DNA of 64,000 nt. Origin: Nocardioides oceani (GTDB taxonomy: Bacteria; Actinomycetota; Actinomycetes; Propionibacteriales; Nocardioidaceae). The stretch's first letter is position 1, and each line of letters begins with the position of its first letter. Both the position numbers and the translations under genes were made by a program. The notes below the pieces were generated by a model that made no database searches, was not told where the DNA came from, and saw nothing but the letters and a program-made list of their open reading frames with translations. The stretch is taken from the NCBI RefSeq assembly GCF_030412965.1, contig NZ_JAUHJQ010000008.1:1-64000 (forward strand), given 5' to 3'. Below, piece by piece: positions 43,595 through 51,224 of this stretch.

Positions 43595-43882
43595 ATAGAC
43601 CACATCGACGCGGATGCGCGGCGACTCTGCGCCGCGCATCAGGAGGCGTCCCCGACGCGCCAGCCCTGCGCCGCCTGCACCCAGACGGCGACCGAGTATG
43701 ACGCGAAGGTCCGCGTCGGATTCCGCTACCGGGACGGCGAGGTGCTGACCCCCGAGCGCGAGGCGTTGAGCCGTGACGAGGAGTTGCCGGAGGTCGTGCT
43801 GGACCTTGGGGACGGCGAGTGGCAGACCCTCGCCGAACTGCGCTTATCGCCCGCCTCGACGGGGGGTGTCAACGGTGCCTGA
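43574..43882 (+). CDS. Small phage protein with GE motif and CxxC
   Basis: This 102-residue protein is unknown. It starts MTEQRGEID with the motif at 43588-43594. One CAACTQ pair of cysteines and another cysteine upstream may bind metal. The first six codons and the last ten lie in the duplicated DNA, so this gene sits exactly between two repeat copies with a unique middle. Confidence 0.65.
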   Translation: MTEQRGEIDHIDADARRLCAAHQEASPTRQPCAACTQTATEYDAKVRVGFRYRDGEVLTPEREALSRDEELPEVVLDLGDGEWQTLAELRLSPASTGGVNGA

Positions 43883-44082
43883 GGTCAAGCCCGGCGACCA
43901 CGTCGCCGTCGCCCACGACTGCACGACGGACTTCGGAACCGTCCGCCACGACAGCCCGGTCCTCGTGACCAGCGTCCGGCCAGACGCCGTGATCCCGCAC
44001 GTCCGCGGCGTGCGCTGCGACGGCACCCAGATCGAGTGGAGCTTCGCCGAGGAGGAGTCCGATGACTGAGCAGAGGGGCGAG
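43848..44082 (+). repeat. 235-bp direct repeat, copy 2
   Basis: This is the second copy of 43360-43594. The junctions fall at a 3' coding segment (CGCCCGCCTCGACGG) and at GGGCGAG, so each copy joins complete gene modules without breaking frames. Confidence 0.9.
43875..44069 (+). CDS. 64-residue phage protein, second identical copy
   Basis: This is identical at protein and apparently DNA level to 43387-43581. Retention of two intact copies 488 bases apart, which homologous recombination could delete, suggests a very recent event or some dosage benefit; the first is simpler. Confidence 0.65.
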   Translation: MPEVKPGDHVAVAHDCTTDFGTVRHDSPVLVTSVRPDAVIPHVRGVRCDGTQIEWSFAEEESDD

Positions 44083-44448
44083 CAAGAGCCGCACGCCTAC
44101 ATCGTCGAGGCACTGTGGAACCAGGGCTCGTCGAGCGAGCACTGGCGCCGCGCAATGGAGATGGACGACGTTCGCGAGCCACTGTCGCTCGCCAGCGCAC
44201 GGGGACTCCTCGACGAGATGGTCGACGACGGCCATTCGCCTGACGCTCTGCGCCTCGTAGCGCTGACGGTCGTCACCAGGTCGGCGGACTGCGACTCCTG
44301 CTTCAGCGCCGACTCGCGTTGTCTCGCCTTCGGCTGCACGAGTCGTCAGGACGGCCAGCACAACCGCTGGTGGTGCGACTACGGCACCTGCTCCCGCGTG
44401 CACGCCGAGGACTACTACGGACCCGAGGCGGTGGAATCGGATGACTGA
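44062..44448 (+). CDS. Cysteine-containing phage protein with GE motif
   Basis: This 128-residue protein starts MTEQRGEQEP (motif at 44076-44082). The C-terminal half has five or more cysteines (CDSCFSADSRC, FGCTSRQDGQHNRWWCDYGTC) that could bind one or two zinc ions. No known domain. It ends in ESDD with the same GATGACTGA overlap to the next gene. Confidence 0.65.
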   Translation: MTEQRGEQEPHAYIVEALWNQGSSSEHWRRAMEMDDVREPLSLASARGLLDEMVDDGHSPDALRLVALTVVTRSADCDSCFSADSRCLAFGCTSRQDGQHNRWWCDYGTCSRVHAEDYYGPEAVESDD

Positions 44449-44749
44449 GTCCGCGAGCAAGAAGGCGTGGACGATCTTCGACGCCGAGACCGGGATCGGC
44501 ACGCGGGTCGTAGGCGAGATGCCGATGTTCCACCCGGGCCGCTGCCGCTGGTGCGGCTCGATCTACGACGGTGGCAAGGTCGAGGTGACCGGTCGCTACT
44601 CCGACTGCTCGGTCTGGAAGGCCCCGTGCTGCGGCAACACGGCCGACGACCGGCCGCAGTCCTGGGGCGGCTCGTTCTTCCCGCTGACGAACGCTGAGCG
44701 TCGTCGCCTCCTTCCGCCCGGTAGCAGCCGAGGCGGGGAGCCGTCATGA
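44441..44749 (+). CDS. Small zinc-ribbon-like phage protein
   Basis: This 102-residue protein carries CRWCGS (residues about 35-40) and a later CC pair (KAPCCGNT), spaced like a zinc ribbon. It begins MTESASKK with a degenerate form of the motif (GCGAGCAAG). Function unknown. Confidence 0.62.
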   Translation: MTESASKKAWTIFDAETGIGTRVVGEMPMFHPGRCRWCGSIYDGGKVEVTGRYSDCSVWKAPCCGNTADDRPQSWGGSFFPLTNAERRRLLPPGSSRGGEPS

Positions 44750-45000
44750 GCGAACTTGTCGGCCTGCTCGTAGCCGTTGCAGTCGGCGTCGGCGGCACCG
44801 CCGTGGGGTGGCCGATCGTCACGGGCCAGAGGCCTCACCGGCACCGGTACGAGTTCCACGCCTACCGCCACATCCGCGACGCCGACTTCGGCACTGTCCG
44901 CACCGAGCGGTACGGCACGTGCACCGTGTGCGGCAGAGCGAAGACGAAGCGCGTCAGCGGTGCCTGGCAGCCGCCCGGCAAGCCGCAGGGTGCGGGGTGA
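44746..45000 (+). CDS. Small membrane-anchored phage protein
   Basis: This protein has 84 residues with one N-terminal membrane helix (LVGLLVAVAVGVGGTAVGW) and a cytoplasmic part with CTVCGRAKTKR. No known family. It overlaps the previous stop by four bases. Confidence 0.62.
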   Translation: MSELVGLLVAVAVGVGGTAVGWPIVTGQRPHRHRYEFHAYRHIRDADFGTVRTERYGTCTVCGRAKTKRVSGAWQPPGKPQGAG

Positions 45001-45006
45001 CCGGCC

Positions 45007-45330
45007 GTGCCGCGCCACCCGAAGCGGCGCCGCAGCCGTTACCCGCTGTGCAACCAGTGCCGACACCCGATCGTGTGGTTCAGCCTGCACGGGTCGTGGC
45101 GGTCGTTCGACCCGAAGCCGGTCGACGGCCGGCGGCACGTCGGCGGCGCCGCGTACCCGGTCGAGCAGCGCCGCGCCTGGCGCACCCGCGACCTGGTCGT
45201 CGAGCTCATGGGCCGCCGCTCCGTGTCCGAGCCCGAGGCCCAGGACGAGGTCTACGACCTGCCCTGGCACGTCCTGCACGCCTGCCCGCCCGACCGCGCG
45301 ACGCGCGAGGCCAGCGCGGCCGGCCGGTGA
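45007..45330 (+). CDS. Small zinc-binding-like phage protein
   Basis: This 107-residue protein starts very basic (RHPKRRRSRYPLCNQC) with a CNQC pair and a later single cysteine. The remainder (RRHVGGAAYPVEQRRAWRTRDLVVELMGRR) is not recognised. GTG start, six bases after the previous stop. Confidence 0.62.
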   Translation: MPRHPKRRRSRYPLCNQCRHPIVWFSLHGSWRSFDPKPVDGRRHVGGAAYPVEQRRAWRTRDLVVELMGRRSVSEPEAQDEVYDLPWHVLHACPPDRATREASAAGR

Positions 45331-45367
45331 CGAGCCGCTTCCCCAACCCACGAGAGGACTCCTGACC

Positions 45368-46273
45368 ATGACCTGGCTCAGGGTGGACGACAAGTTCCAC
45401 AGCCACCGGAAGGCCCGCAAGGCCGTCCGGTCGCACACCACGAAGCGTCGAGACGCCGCCGCGCTCGGCCTGTGGACGGCTGCCGCTTCCTGGTCGGCCG
45501 ACAACCTCACCGACGGCTTCGTCCCCGCCGACGAGCTGGAGGCGTGGGACGACGACCACGAGGCCATCGCACAGCGCCTCGTCGACGCCGGACTCTGGTA
45601 CGCCGACGAGGTCGACGGCGAGCCCGGCTTCCGCTTCCACGACTGGGCCGCCTACAACCCCGACGCCCGGTCGGTGATGCTGCGCCGCGAGGCTGAGAGC
45701 GAGGGCGGGAAGCGCGGCAACCACGTCCGCTGGCACGTCGGCCAGAAGATCAAGGACCCCGAGTGCTCGTACTGCACCGACCCCAGCAACGGATCGGGTA
45801 CCCGATCAGGTACCCGATCGGGTAGGAGTCGGGGTAGCCGAGTCGGGGGCGAATCCTCCCGGCCCGGCCCGGCCCGACCCGCTGCTGCTGCAGCAACCGA
45901 GGACGCAGCGGCAGCAGCCGACGACGCTCTCCCCGGGCCGCTCGCGATCCTCCGCTCGAAGCTCCAGGCGCACACCCCGCTCCGCGGGCTGCGGTTCGAC
46001 GCGCTCACCCCCGACCAGGCCGACCGCCTCACCGCGCTGGTCGCGCTCCACGGCGACGAAGCGCTGGTGCGCGTCGCGGTCGACACCTGCCGCAACCCCG
46101 CCCCGACCTACGTCGCCGCGTTCCTCGGCACCTGGGAAGCGCTCCCAGCGCCCGGCCAGGTGCTGCACGTGGTCCGACCGAGCGACCGCACCTGCCCGAC
46201 CCACAGCCTCACCCTCAGCCCCGCCGGCATCTGCAACGCCTGCGCGATCGACGCCCGGGTCGGTGACCGATGA
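45368..46273 (+). CDS. Phage replication-initiator-like winged-helix protein
   Basis: This 301-residue protein starts WLRVDDKFHSHRKARKAV and continues ALGLWTAAASWSADNLTDGFVPADEL, the recurring N-terminal pattern of actinophage replication or DnaD-like helix-turn-helix proteins. A flexible middle (about 140-175; SGTRSGTRSGRSRGSR) is encoded by nested DNA palindromes. The C-terminal part ends with CPTHSLTLSPAGICNAC. The central palindromes may be the phage origin. Weak ribosome site; ATG 45368 follows GAGAGGACTCCTGACC. Confidence 0.65.
   Translation: MTWLRVDDKFHSHRKARKAVRSHTTKRRDAAALGLWTAAASWSADNLTDGFVPADELEAWDDDHEAIAQRLVDAGLWYADEVDGEPGFRFHDWAAYNPDARSVMLRREAESEGGKRGNHVRWHVGQKIKDPECSYCTDPSNGSGTRSGTRSGRSRGSRVGGESSRPGPARPAAAAATEDAAAAADDALPGPLAILRSKLQAHTPLRGLRFDALTPDQADRLTALVALHGDEALVRVAVDTCRNPAPTYVAAFLGTWEALPAPGQVLHVVRPSDRTCPTHSLTLSPAGICNACAIDARVGDR
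45793..45830. other. Nested palindromes / tandem 12-mers, candidate phage origin
   Basis: ATCGGGTACCCGAT (45793-45806) and TACCCGATCGGGTA (45811-45824) are each perfect 14-base palindromes. They overlap a tandem GGTACCCGATCA / GGTACCCGATCG (45797-45808 and 45809-45820). This lies in the middle of the replication-initiator-like gene, as do lambda origin iterons in gene O. The encoded linker is low complexity, which allows such DNA constraints. Confidence 0.45.
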
Positions 46274-46623
46274 GCAGCGAGCACCCCGCCCACATCCGCG
46301 TCGAGCCGGGCCAGGCGGTGATGGCCGCCCCGTTCTGGATCGGGGACCGCACCAACCTGACCATCCCGAAGCTCACGACCATCCGGGCCGTCATCAGCGG
46401 CCGCCTGATGACCGACGCCGGCCGCGGGATCCGCTCCGACGTCTGGTTCACCGAGCACTTCGGACGCAGCGCCCACGACCGGTTCCACGAGCTCGGCCGC
46501 GACGGCTACGGCATCCACCCCGTCGGCTGCGCAGTCCTCGCCGCCGGCGGCCCCCGCGCGCTCCTGCTGGTCGGCTGGTGCGTGGTCGACCCCGCCACCA
46601 TCCGGAAGGGCCACGTCCGGTGA
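46270..46623 (+). CDS. Phage protein, unknown
   Basis: This 117-residue protein is compact with beta-strand-like segments (AVMAAPFWIGDRTNLTIPK, CAVLAAGGPRALLLVGWCVV). No match recalled. It overlaps the genes on each side by four bases. Confidence 0.62.
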   Translation: MSSEHPAHIRVEPGQAVMAAPFWIGDRTNLTIPKLTTIRAVISGRLMTDAGRGIRSDVWFTEHFGRSAHDRFHELGRDGYGIHPVGCAVLAAGGPRALLLVGWCVVDPATIRKGHVR

Positions 46624-46907
46624 CCGACACCCCGGCCGGGCAGCCGCCGCTGACCCGCCGCGACCTCGAGCTCCTGGAGTTCGAGCGGCTCCGGTTCAAG
46701 CACCAGGGCCGCAAGGAGTCCGCCGCGCTCGAGCGGTTCAACCTCACACCACCGGCCTACTACCGCCGCGTCCAGTGGGTCCTCGACCACCCCGACGCCC
46801 TCGCCTACGACGCCCAGCTCGTCCGCCGCCTCCGCGCGGTCCGCGACGGCCGCCGCGCCGCGCGCTCCGCCCGCACACGCCACGACGCCCAGGAGGCAAC
46901 CCGGTGA
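46620..46907 (+). CDS. DUF3263-family phage protein
   Basis: This 95-residue helix-turn-helix-like protein reads LTRRDLELLEFERLRFK, LTPPAYYRRVQWVLDHPDAL and QLVRRLRAVRDGRR. The YYRRVQWVLDxPxAL pattern with the RRLR end is the DUF3263 signature, common in actinobacteria and their phages. It probably binds DNA. GTG start. Confidence 0.75.
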   Translation: MTDTPAGQPPLTRRDLELLEFERLRFKHQGRKESAALERFNLTPPAYYRRVQWVLDHPDALAYDAQLVRRLRAVRDGRRAARSARTRHDAQEATR

Positions 46908-48046
46908 ACGCCACCAGCCCCGACCAGCACGCCGCCGAGACGGTCGACGTCGCCACGGTCCAGGCCGAGATCTCCAGCCACCTCACCCGGCTCCTGGTCC
47001 TCAGCGACGACGTCGAGCTGCTCACCGACACCGTCCAGCGCGGCCGCGGGTTCCTCACCGCCGAGGGCCGCAAGATCCTCGACCAGCAGACGCGCCGCGA
47101 GAAGCGCGACCTCCGCGCCCAGCCCGCCCGCCGCAGCGACGACGGCGCACCGGTCGTCGGCCTCGCCTGGCTCAACCGCACCAGCATGATCGCCGGCACC
47201 GGCGACGTCGCCGCCCCCGGCAACTTCCGAGGCATCGCGGCCGCAGCCGACATGTGGTTCACCGTCTCCCAGCACGTCCGGCGCATGACCCGGTCCCTCC
47301 TGGCCGCCAACCGGCCCGTCCCCGCATGGACCGAGCCCACCGCGCCCACGTTCACCGACCTGGTCAACCGGCACCGCCAGCTCGTCCACGCCGCGCCGTC
47401 GCTGCGGCTGCTGCAGCCCATCGCCCGCGAGCTCGAGCACCTCGTCCAGCAGGCCGAGCTCGTCGTCGAGGGCAACGACCGCGCCGTCCTCGACTCCCCC
47501 TGCCCGCACTGCGAGCTCCCCACCCTCGTCCGCTACCTCCAGCAGGGCGTGACCCGCTGCGAGCTCGACCACACGTCCCGCTCGTCCCGCCCGTGGCCCT
47601 GCGTCTGCCCCGACCCGATGTGCGCCTGCAAGCGCGACGCCGTCACCCACCGCCACGAGTGGCTCGACAACCCGAAGACCAAGACCGAGAAGTCGATCCA
47701 CGACCTCTACGGCCTCATCAACCACCAGAAGAAGGTCACCGAGATGGAAACCAAGGCCCTCGACGCCGTGACTAGCGTCCGGCAGCTCCACCGCCCCATC
47801 GAAATCCAGCCGCCCGCCGACCAGTGCCCCGGCCCCGACCAGCCCGAGGACCCGACTGCCGAGCCGCCCGCGCCGCACGTACACCAGGACGGCATCTGCA
47901 TCGACTGCCCGCCCCTGCTGACCGCCTGCACGCACTGCACCCACGAGACCGACCCTCAGTGGACGGCCTACCCGTGCCCGACGCTGACCTTGATCAACGA
48001 AGCCACCGGCGACCAGGACGAGGCGGCCGGCCGATGGATCCGGTGA
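46904..48046 (+). CDS. Large phage protein with zinc-finger-like motifs
   Basis: This 380-residue protein is helical in its first 200 residues, then has cysteine/histidine clusters: CPHCELPTLVRYL, CVCPDPMCACKRD with HRHEW, and at the end CIDCPPLLTACTHCTH. These could form two to three zinc sites. I do not recognise the family. Position between a DUF3263 protein and the HerA-like ATPase suggests DNA metabolism. Confidence 0.65.
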   Translation: MNATSPDQHAAETVDVATVQAEISSHLTRLLVLSDDVELLTDTVQRGRGFLTAEGRKILDQQTRREKRDLRAQPARRSDDGAPVVGLAWLNRTSMIAGTGDVAAPGNFRGIAAAADMWFTVSQHVRRMTRSLLAANRPVPAWTEPTAPTFTDLVNRHRQLVHAAPSLRLLQPIARELEHLVQQAELVVEGNDRAVLDSPCPHCELPTLVRYLQQGVTRCELDHTSRSSRPWPCVCPDPMCACKRDAVTHRHEWLDNPKTKTEKSIHDLYGLINHQKKVTEMETKALDAVTSVRQLHRPIEIQPPADQCPGPDQPEDPTAEPPAPHVHQDGICIDCPPLLTACTHCTHETDPQWTAYPCPTLTLINEATGDQDEAAGRWIR

Positions 48047-49776
48047 TGAGCTCGGGCCTCCGGATCGCCGACGACCTCGAGCTCCCCATCGACATGGTCA
48101 CCGAGCCCATCGGCATCCTCGCCAACCGCGGCCGCGGGAAGTCCTACAGCACCCACGTCCTCGTCGAAGAGATCCACGGCGCCGACGTCCCCGTCGTCGT
48201 CCTCGACGTCAAGGGCGACTGGTGGGGCCTCCGCTCATCCGCCGACGGCCAAGCCGACGGCCTGCCGTTCTACATCTTCGGCGGCGACCACGCCGACCTC
48301 CCCCTCGAACCCACCGCCGGGGAACTCCTCGCCGACCTCGTCGTCGACGAGCGCGTCTCCGTCGTCCTCGACCTCTCCCACATGTCGAAGACCAAGGCCC
48401 GCGCGTTCACCGTCGCGTTCGCCGAGCGGCTCTACCACCGCAACCGCGACCCGCTGTTCGTCGTCGTCGACGAGGCCGACGTCCTCATCCCCCAGCGCGC
48501 CACCGCCGAGACCGCCCGCCTCCTCGGCGCCATGGAGGACATCGCGAAGCGCGGCCGCGGACGCGGCATCGGGATGGCCGTGGTCACCCAGCGGCCCCAG
48601 GAGGTCGCGAAGTCCGTCCTCGACCTGATGGACACCCTCCTCCTCCTCGGCGTGACCGGCCCCCGCTCGCTGAAGTCGATCAGCGAGTGGATCTCTGGTC
48701 ACGTCGACGAGGACACCACCGCCCACGAGGTGATGGCCACGCTGCCGTCGCTGCCCGTCGGCACCGCCTGGGTGTGGTCCCCGATGCAGGGACTGCTCCA
48801 GCGCGTCGCCGTGCGCCGGATCCGCACCTTCGACTCCCACGCGACTCCGAAGCCCGGACAGAAGCGGGTCGCGCCCGGCGCCCGCGCCGCGCTCGACCTG
48901 CAGGCGCTCGGCGAGCGGATCACCGCGACCGTGGAGAAGGCCAAGGCCGACGACCCGAAGCACCTGCACCGCCGCATCGCCGAGCTCGAGCGGGATCTCG
49001 CCGCCGAGCGGTCGAAGCCGGCGCCCGCCCCGACCGTCGAGCGCGTCGAGGTCCACGTCGTCCCCGACGAGACGCTCGAGGTGTTCTCCGGGCTCGCCGG
49101 GCAGCTCCTCGAGCAGCTCGCCACGATCGACGGCCGCCTCACCGCAGCGGCCCGTGTCCCGACTCCCCTGCCCAGCCGGCCGCGTCCTGCCGCTGACCGC
49201 GCCCCCACGACCCGGCGTAGGGCGCGGCCGGCTGGCGGGTCAGACACGCGAGGCGGTCCCACACCCGCGGCTGGGCAGGGCGCTCCCTCCGGTGACGTCC
49301 GGCTCCGCGCCGGCGCGCACCGCATGGTCGAGGCCCTCGGCCGGATGGCGCCTCTGCGGCTCACCAAGAGCCAGTGGGGCACCGTCGCGAAGCTGAAGAC
49401 CAGCGGCGGGACGTGGTCGACCTACCTGTCCGACATCCGCCGGGCCGGGCTGATCGACGAGACCGCGGCCGGCTACACGCTGACCGACGCGGGCTTCGAC
49501 TACCTCGGCGGCCGTCCGGAGCCGATGACCGCCGCGGAGCTGCAGGACCACTACCGCGGGATCCTCCGGTCGGGCGCGGTGTCCATGCTCGACGCGCTCA
49601 TCGAGGCGTACCCCGATCCGCTCACCCGGGACGAGCTCGGCGAAGCGGTCGGCCTCGCGACGAGCGGCGGGACGTTCTCGACGTACCTCTCGGACCTGGT
49701 CCGCAACGGCCTGGCCGAGCGGCAGGACGGCGCGGTCGTGGCGACCACGGTGCTCATGCACGGGGCCGACCAGTGA
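48034..49776 (+). CDS. HerA/FtsK-superfamily ATPase with tandem C-terminal winged helices
   Basis: This 580-residue protein has a Walker A variant NRGRGKS (G35-K36-S37), Walker B LFVVVDEAD at about 141-149 and VVTQRPQEV as sensor, all typical of the DUF87/HerA group of DNA-translocating ATPases. A coiled segment (about 320-350) and a basic low-complexity linker (about 380-420) lead to two similar winged-helix repeats (from M431 and M518), each ending SGGTxSTYLSDLxRxGL. Start uncertain: ATG 48034, GTG 48043 or ATG 48046. It may drive DNA processing in replication or packaging of concatemers. Confidence 0.78.
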   Translation: MDPVMSSGLRIADDLELPIDMVTEPIGILANRGRGKSYSTHVLVEEIHGADVPVVVLDVKGDWWGLRSSADGQADGLPFYIFGGDHADLPLEPTAGELLADLVVDERVSVVLDLSHMSKTKARAFTVAFAERLYHRNRDPLFVVVDEADVLIPQRATAETARLLGAMEDIAKRGRGRGIGMAVVTQRPQEVAKSVLDLMDTLLLLGVTGPRSLKSISEWISGHVDEDTTAHEVMATLPSLPVGTAWVWSPMQGLLQRVAVRRIRTFDSHATPKPGQKRVAPGARAALDLQALGERITATVEKAKADDPKHLHRRIAELERDLAAERSKPAPAPTVERVEVHVVPDETLEVFSGLAGQLLEQLATIDGRLTAAARVPTPLPSRPRPAADRAPTTRRRARPAGGSDTRGGPTPAAGQGAPSGDVRLRAGAHRMVEALGRMAPLRLTKSQWGTVAKLKTSGGTWSTYLSDIRRAGLIDETAAGYTLTDAGFDYLGGRPEPMTAAELQDHYRGILRSGAVSMLDALIEAYPDPLTRDELGEAVGLATSGGTFSTYLSDLVRNGLAERQDGAVVATTVLMHGADQ

Positions 49777-50438
49777 CCGGCCAGGACGTGTCGCCAAAGG
49801 GCGAGGGCGACCCGATCTGCGACGCGGTCGAGCGGTCCTCGCTCGGCACGCCTGACGCCGTCGCACTCCGCGCCACGGTGAGCGACGAGCACGCCGCTCG
49901 CATCGTCGCCCTGAGCAAGGCGCTAGGTGGCGAGAAGCCCCGCGCCCTGTCGCTCGACGAGGTCCTCGGCAGCTTCTCCACCTACGCCGGGGTCCGATGC
50001 ACGGCGGTCGGCGAGGACGGGGACGTCCTGGTCCTCGGCCACCACGACGACGCGGCCGTGTGGGCGGCCGTCGCCTCGCTCACCGGCGACGACGCCCCGA
50101 GCGTCGACCACGACCTCTCCCGAGTGCAGGTCGCCTGGTCCAACCACTCCGAGGGCTGCGAACTGGTCGACTGTGCGTGCAGCGAGGACGACTGCTCGCC
50201 CTGCCGCAACGGCAACCACGACGCGTGCGAGGCCGACGGGTGTGTCTGCCGAGACGACGACCACGACCGCGGCCCCGAGTGCTCGTGCGAGTGCTACTGC
50301 GACGAGTACGCCTGGTGGGTCTCGGAGGTCTCCGCCAACGGCGAGCCGGCCACCTGGGTCCGCTACTCGTGGACCAAGGCGAAGGCGGCCGCAGACGCAC
50401 GCCGCGCGGCCTCTCCTCCCGACGAGGTGCCGTGCTGA
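49773..50438 (+). CDS. Cysteine-rich phage protein with GE motif
   Basis: This 221-residue protein has GGGCGAG at 49799-49805 (VSPKGEGD). The first half has a small alpha/beta look. Residues about 128-180 hold about eleven cysteines (CACSEDDCSPCRN, CEADGCVC, CSCECYC), so at least two metal sites are likely. No known family. Confidence 0.62.
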   Translation: MTGQDVSPKGEGDPICDAVERSSLGTPDAVALRATVSDEHAARIVALSKALGGEKPRALSLDEVLGSFSTYAGVRCTAVGEDGDVLVLGHHDDAAVWAAVASLTGDDAPSVDHDLSRVQVAWSNHSEGCELVDCACSEDDCSPCRNGNHDACEADGCVCRDDDHDRGPECSCECYCDEYAWWVSEVSANGEPATWVRYSWTKAKAAADARRAASPPDEVPC

Positions 50439-50749
50439 TGGCCGGCCAGGAAGCGGCGCAGGCGGGCGAGAAGGACGTGAGCGAGCACCCGCACATCGGA
50501 GCGGTTCGCGCGTACCTCGACAACGCGGGAATCACGCCCGAGGCCCTGCGCTACGCCGCCACTCACGAGGCGTTGTTCCGGTCATTCGTCTTCGACCTGC
50601 TGACCGGCCTCGCGGACACGATCGAGGCCGAGGATCAAGCCGCTTCGCCCGCACCGAAACCGCCGGTCTGCGGCCAGACCTACCGCGACCGGGACGGCGA
50701 CCCCGCCACCTGCTCGTGGCCCGCCGGACACGAAGGGAGTTGCTGGTGA
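50438..50749 (+). CDS. Small phage protein with GE motif and CWPAGHEGSC tail
   Basis: This 103-residue protein has the motif at 50464-50470. The helical middle (YLDNAGITPEALRYAATHEALF) differs from its neighbour, but the last 26 residues, from CGQTYRDRDGD to GHEGSCW, are the same as in the next gene. That tail, with Cys, Cys, His and Cys, looks like a small zinc finger. Confidence 0.65.
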   Translation: MAGQEAAQAGEKDVSEHPHIGAVRAYLDNAGITPEALRYAATHEALFRSFVFDLLTGLADTIEAEDQAASPAPKPPVCGQTYRDRDGDPATCSWPAGHEGSCW

Positions 50750-50769
50750 GCACGCAGCCGAAGGGCGAG
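50666..50769 (+). repeat. 104-bp direct repeat, copy 1
   Basis: Bases 50666-50769 recur at 50974-51077 with three mismatches (at 50740, 50750 and 50763). The unit covers the zinc-finger-like 3' end of one gene and the first codons of the next through the GGCGAG motif, the same module boundaries as the 235-bp repeat. Confidence 0.88.
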
Positions 50770-51057
50770 AGTGACGGGCTGCGCGAGTACGAGGTGTGGA
50801 GCACCTACAAGGTCGATGGTGTCGCCATCATCCGCGCCCGGTCTGCTGCTGAGGCGGTGAGGAAGGGGCTCGACGTCTCGTCGGACGACCCCGTGGAGTT
50901 CGTGTTCAGCGAGCCCTACGGCGAGACCCGGATGCGCGCACGCCTCCTCTTTCCGCCCGCACCGACGCAGCCCGTCTGCGGCCAGACCTACCGCGACCGG
51001 GACGGCGACCCCGCCACCTGCTCGTGGCCCGCCGGACACGAAGGGAGCTGCTGGTGA
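50746..51057 (+). CDS. Small phage protein, same tail as previous gene
   Basis: This 103-residue protein starts STQPKGESDG (motif at 50763-50769). A middle of YEVWSTYKVDGVAIIRARSAAEAV resembles small two-strand plus helix folds. It shares its C-terminal 26 residues with the preceding protein. GTG overlaps the previous stop by four bases. Confidence 0.65.
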   Translation: MSTQPKGESDGLREYEVWSTYKVDGVAIIRARSAAEAVRKGLDVSSDDPVEFVFSEPYGETRMRARLLFPPAPTQPVCGQTYRDRDGDPATCSWPAGHEGSCW

Positions 51058-51077
51058 ACACGCAGCCGAATGGCGAG
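50974..51077 (+). repeat. 104-bp direct repeat, copy 2
   Basis: Second copy of 50666-50769, shifted by 308 bases. Between the two copies lies the unique middle of the gene at 50746. Confidence 0.88.
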
Positions 51078-51224
51078 CAAGTGCCGACCCGACTGACCCC
51101 TGAGGTGGTCGCCGATCTGCGTCACAACAACGAGGAAGCCAAGCGCAAGGGCTGGCGCGCGGAGATCGGCGTGGATGACGTGGATCTCCTGCTCGACGCG
51201 GCCGAGGAGGTGCTCCGTGGCTGA
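51054..51224 (+). CDS. Very small phage protein with GE motif
   Basis: This protein has 56 residues, starting NTQPNGEQVP with TGGCGAG at 51071-51077. The rest (PEVVADLRHNNEEAKRKGW...VDLLLDAAEEVLRG) is two predicted helices. Its N-terminal codons come from the duplicated module. Function unknown. Confidence 0.6.
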   Translation: MNTQPNGEQVPTRLTPEVVADLRHNNEEAKRKGWRAEIGVDDVDLLLDAAEEVLRG

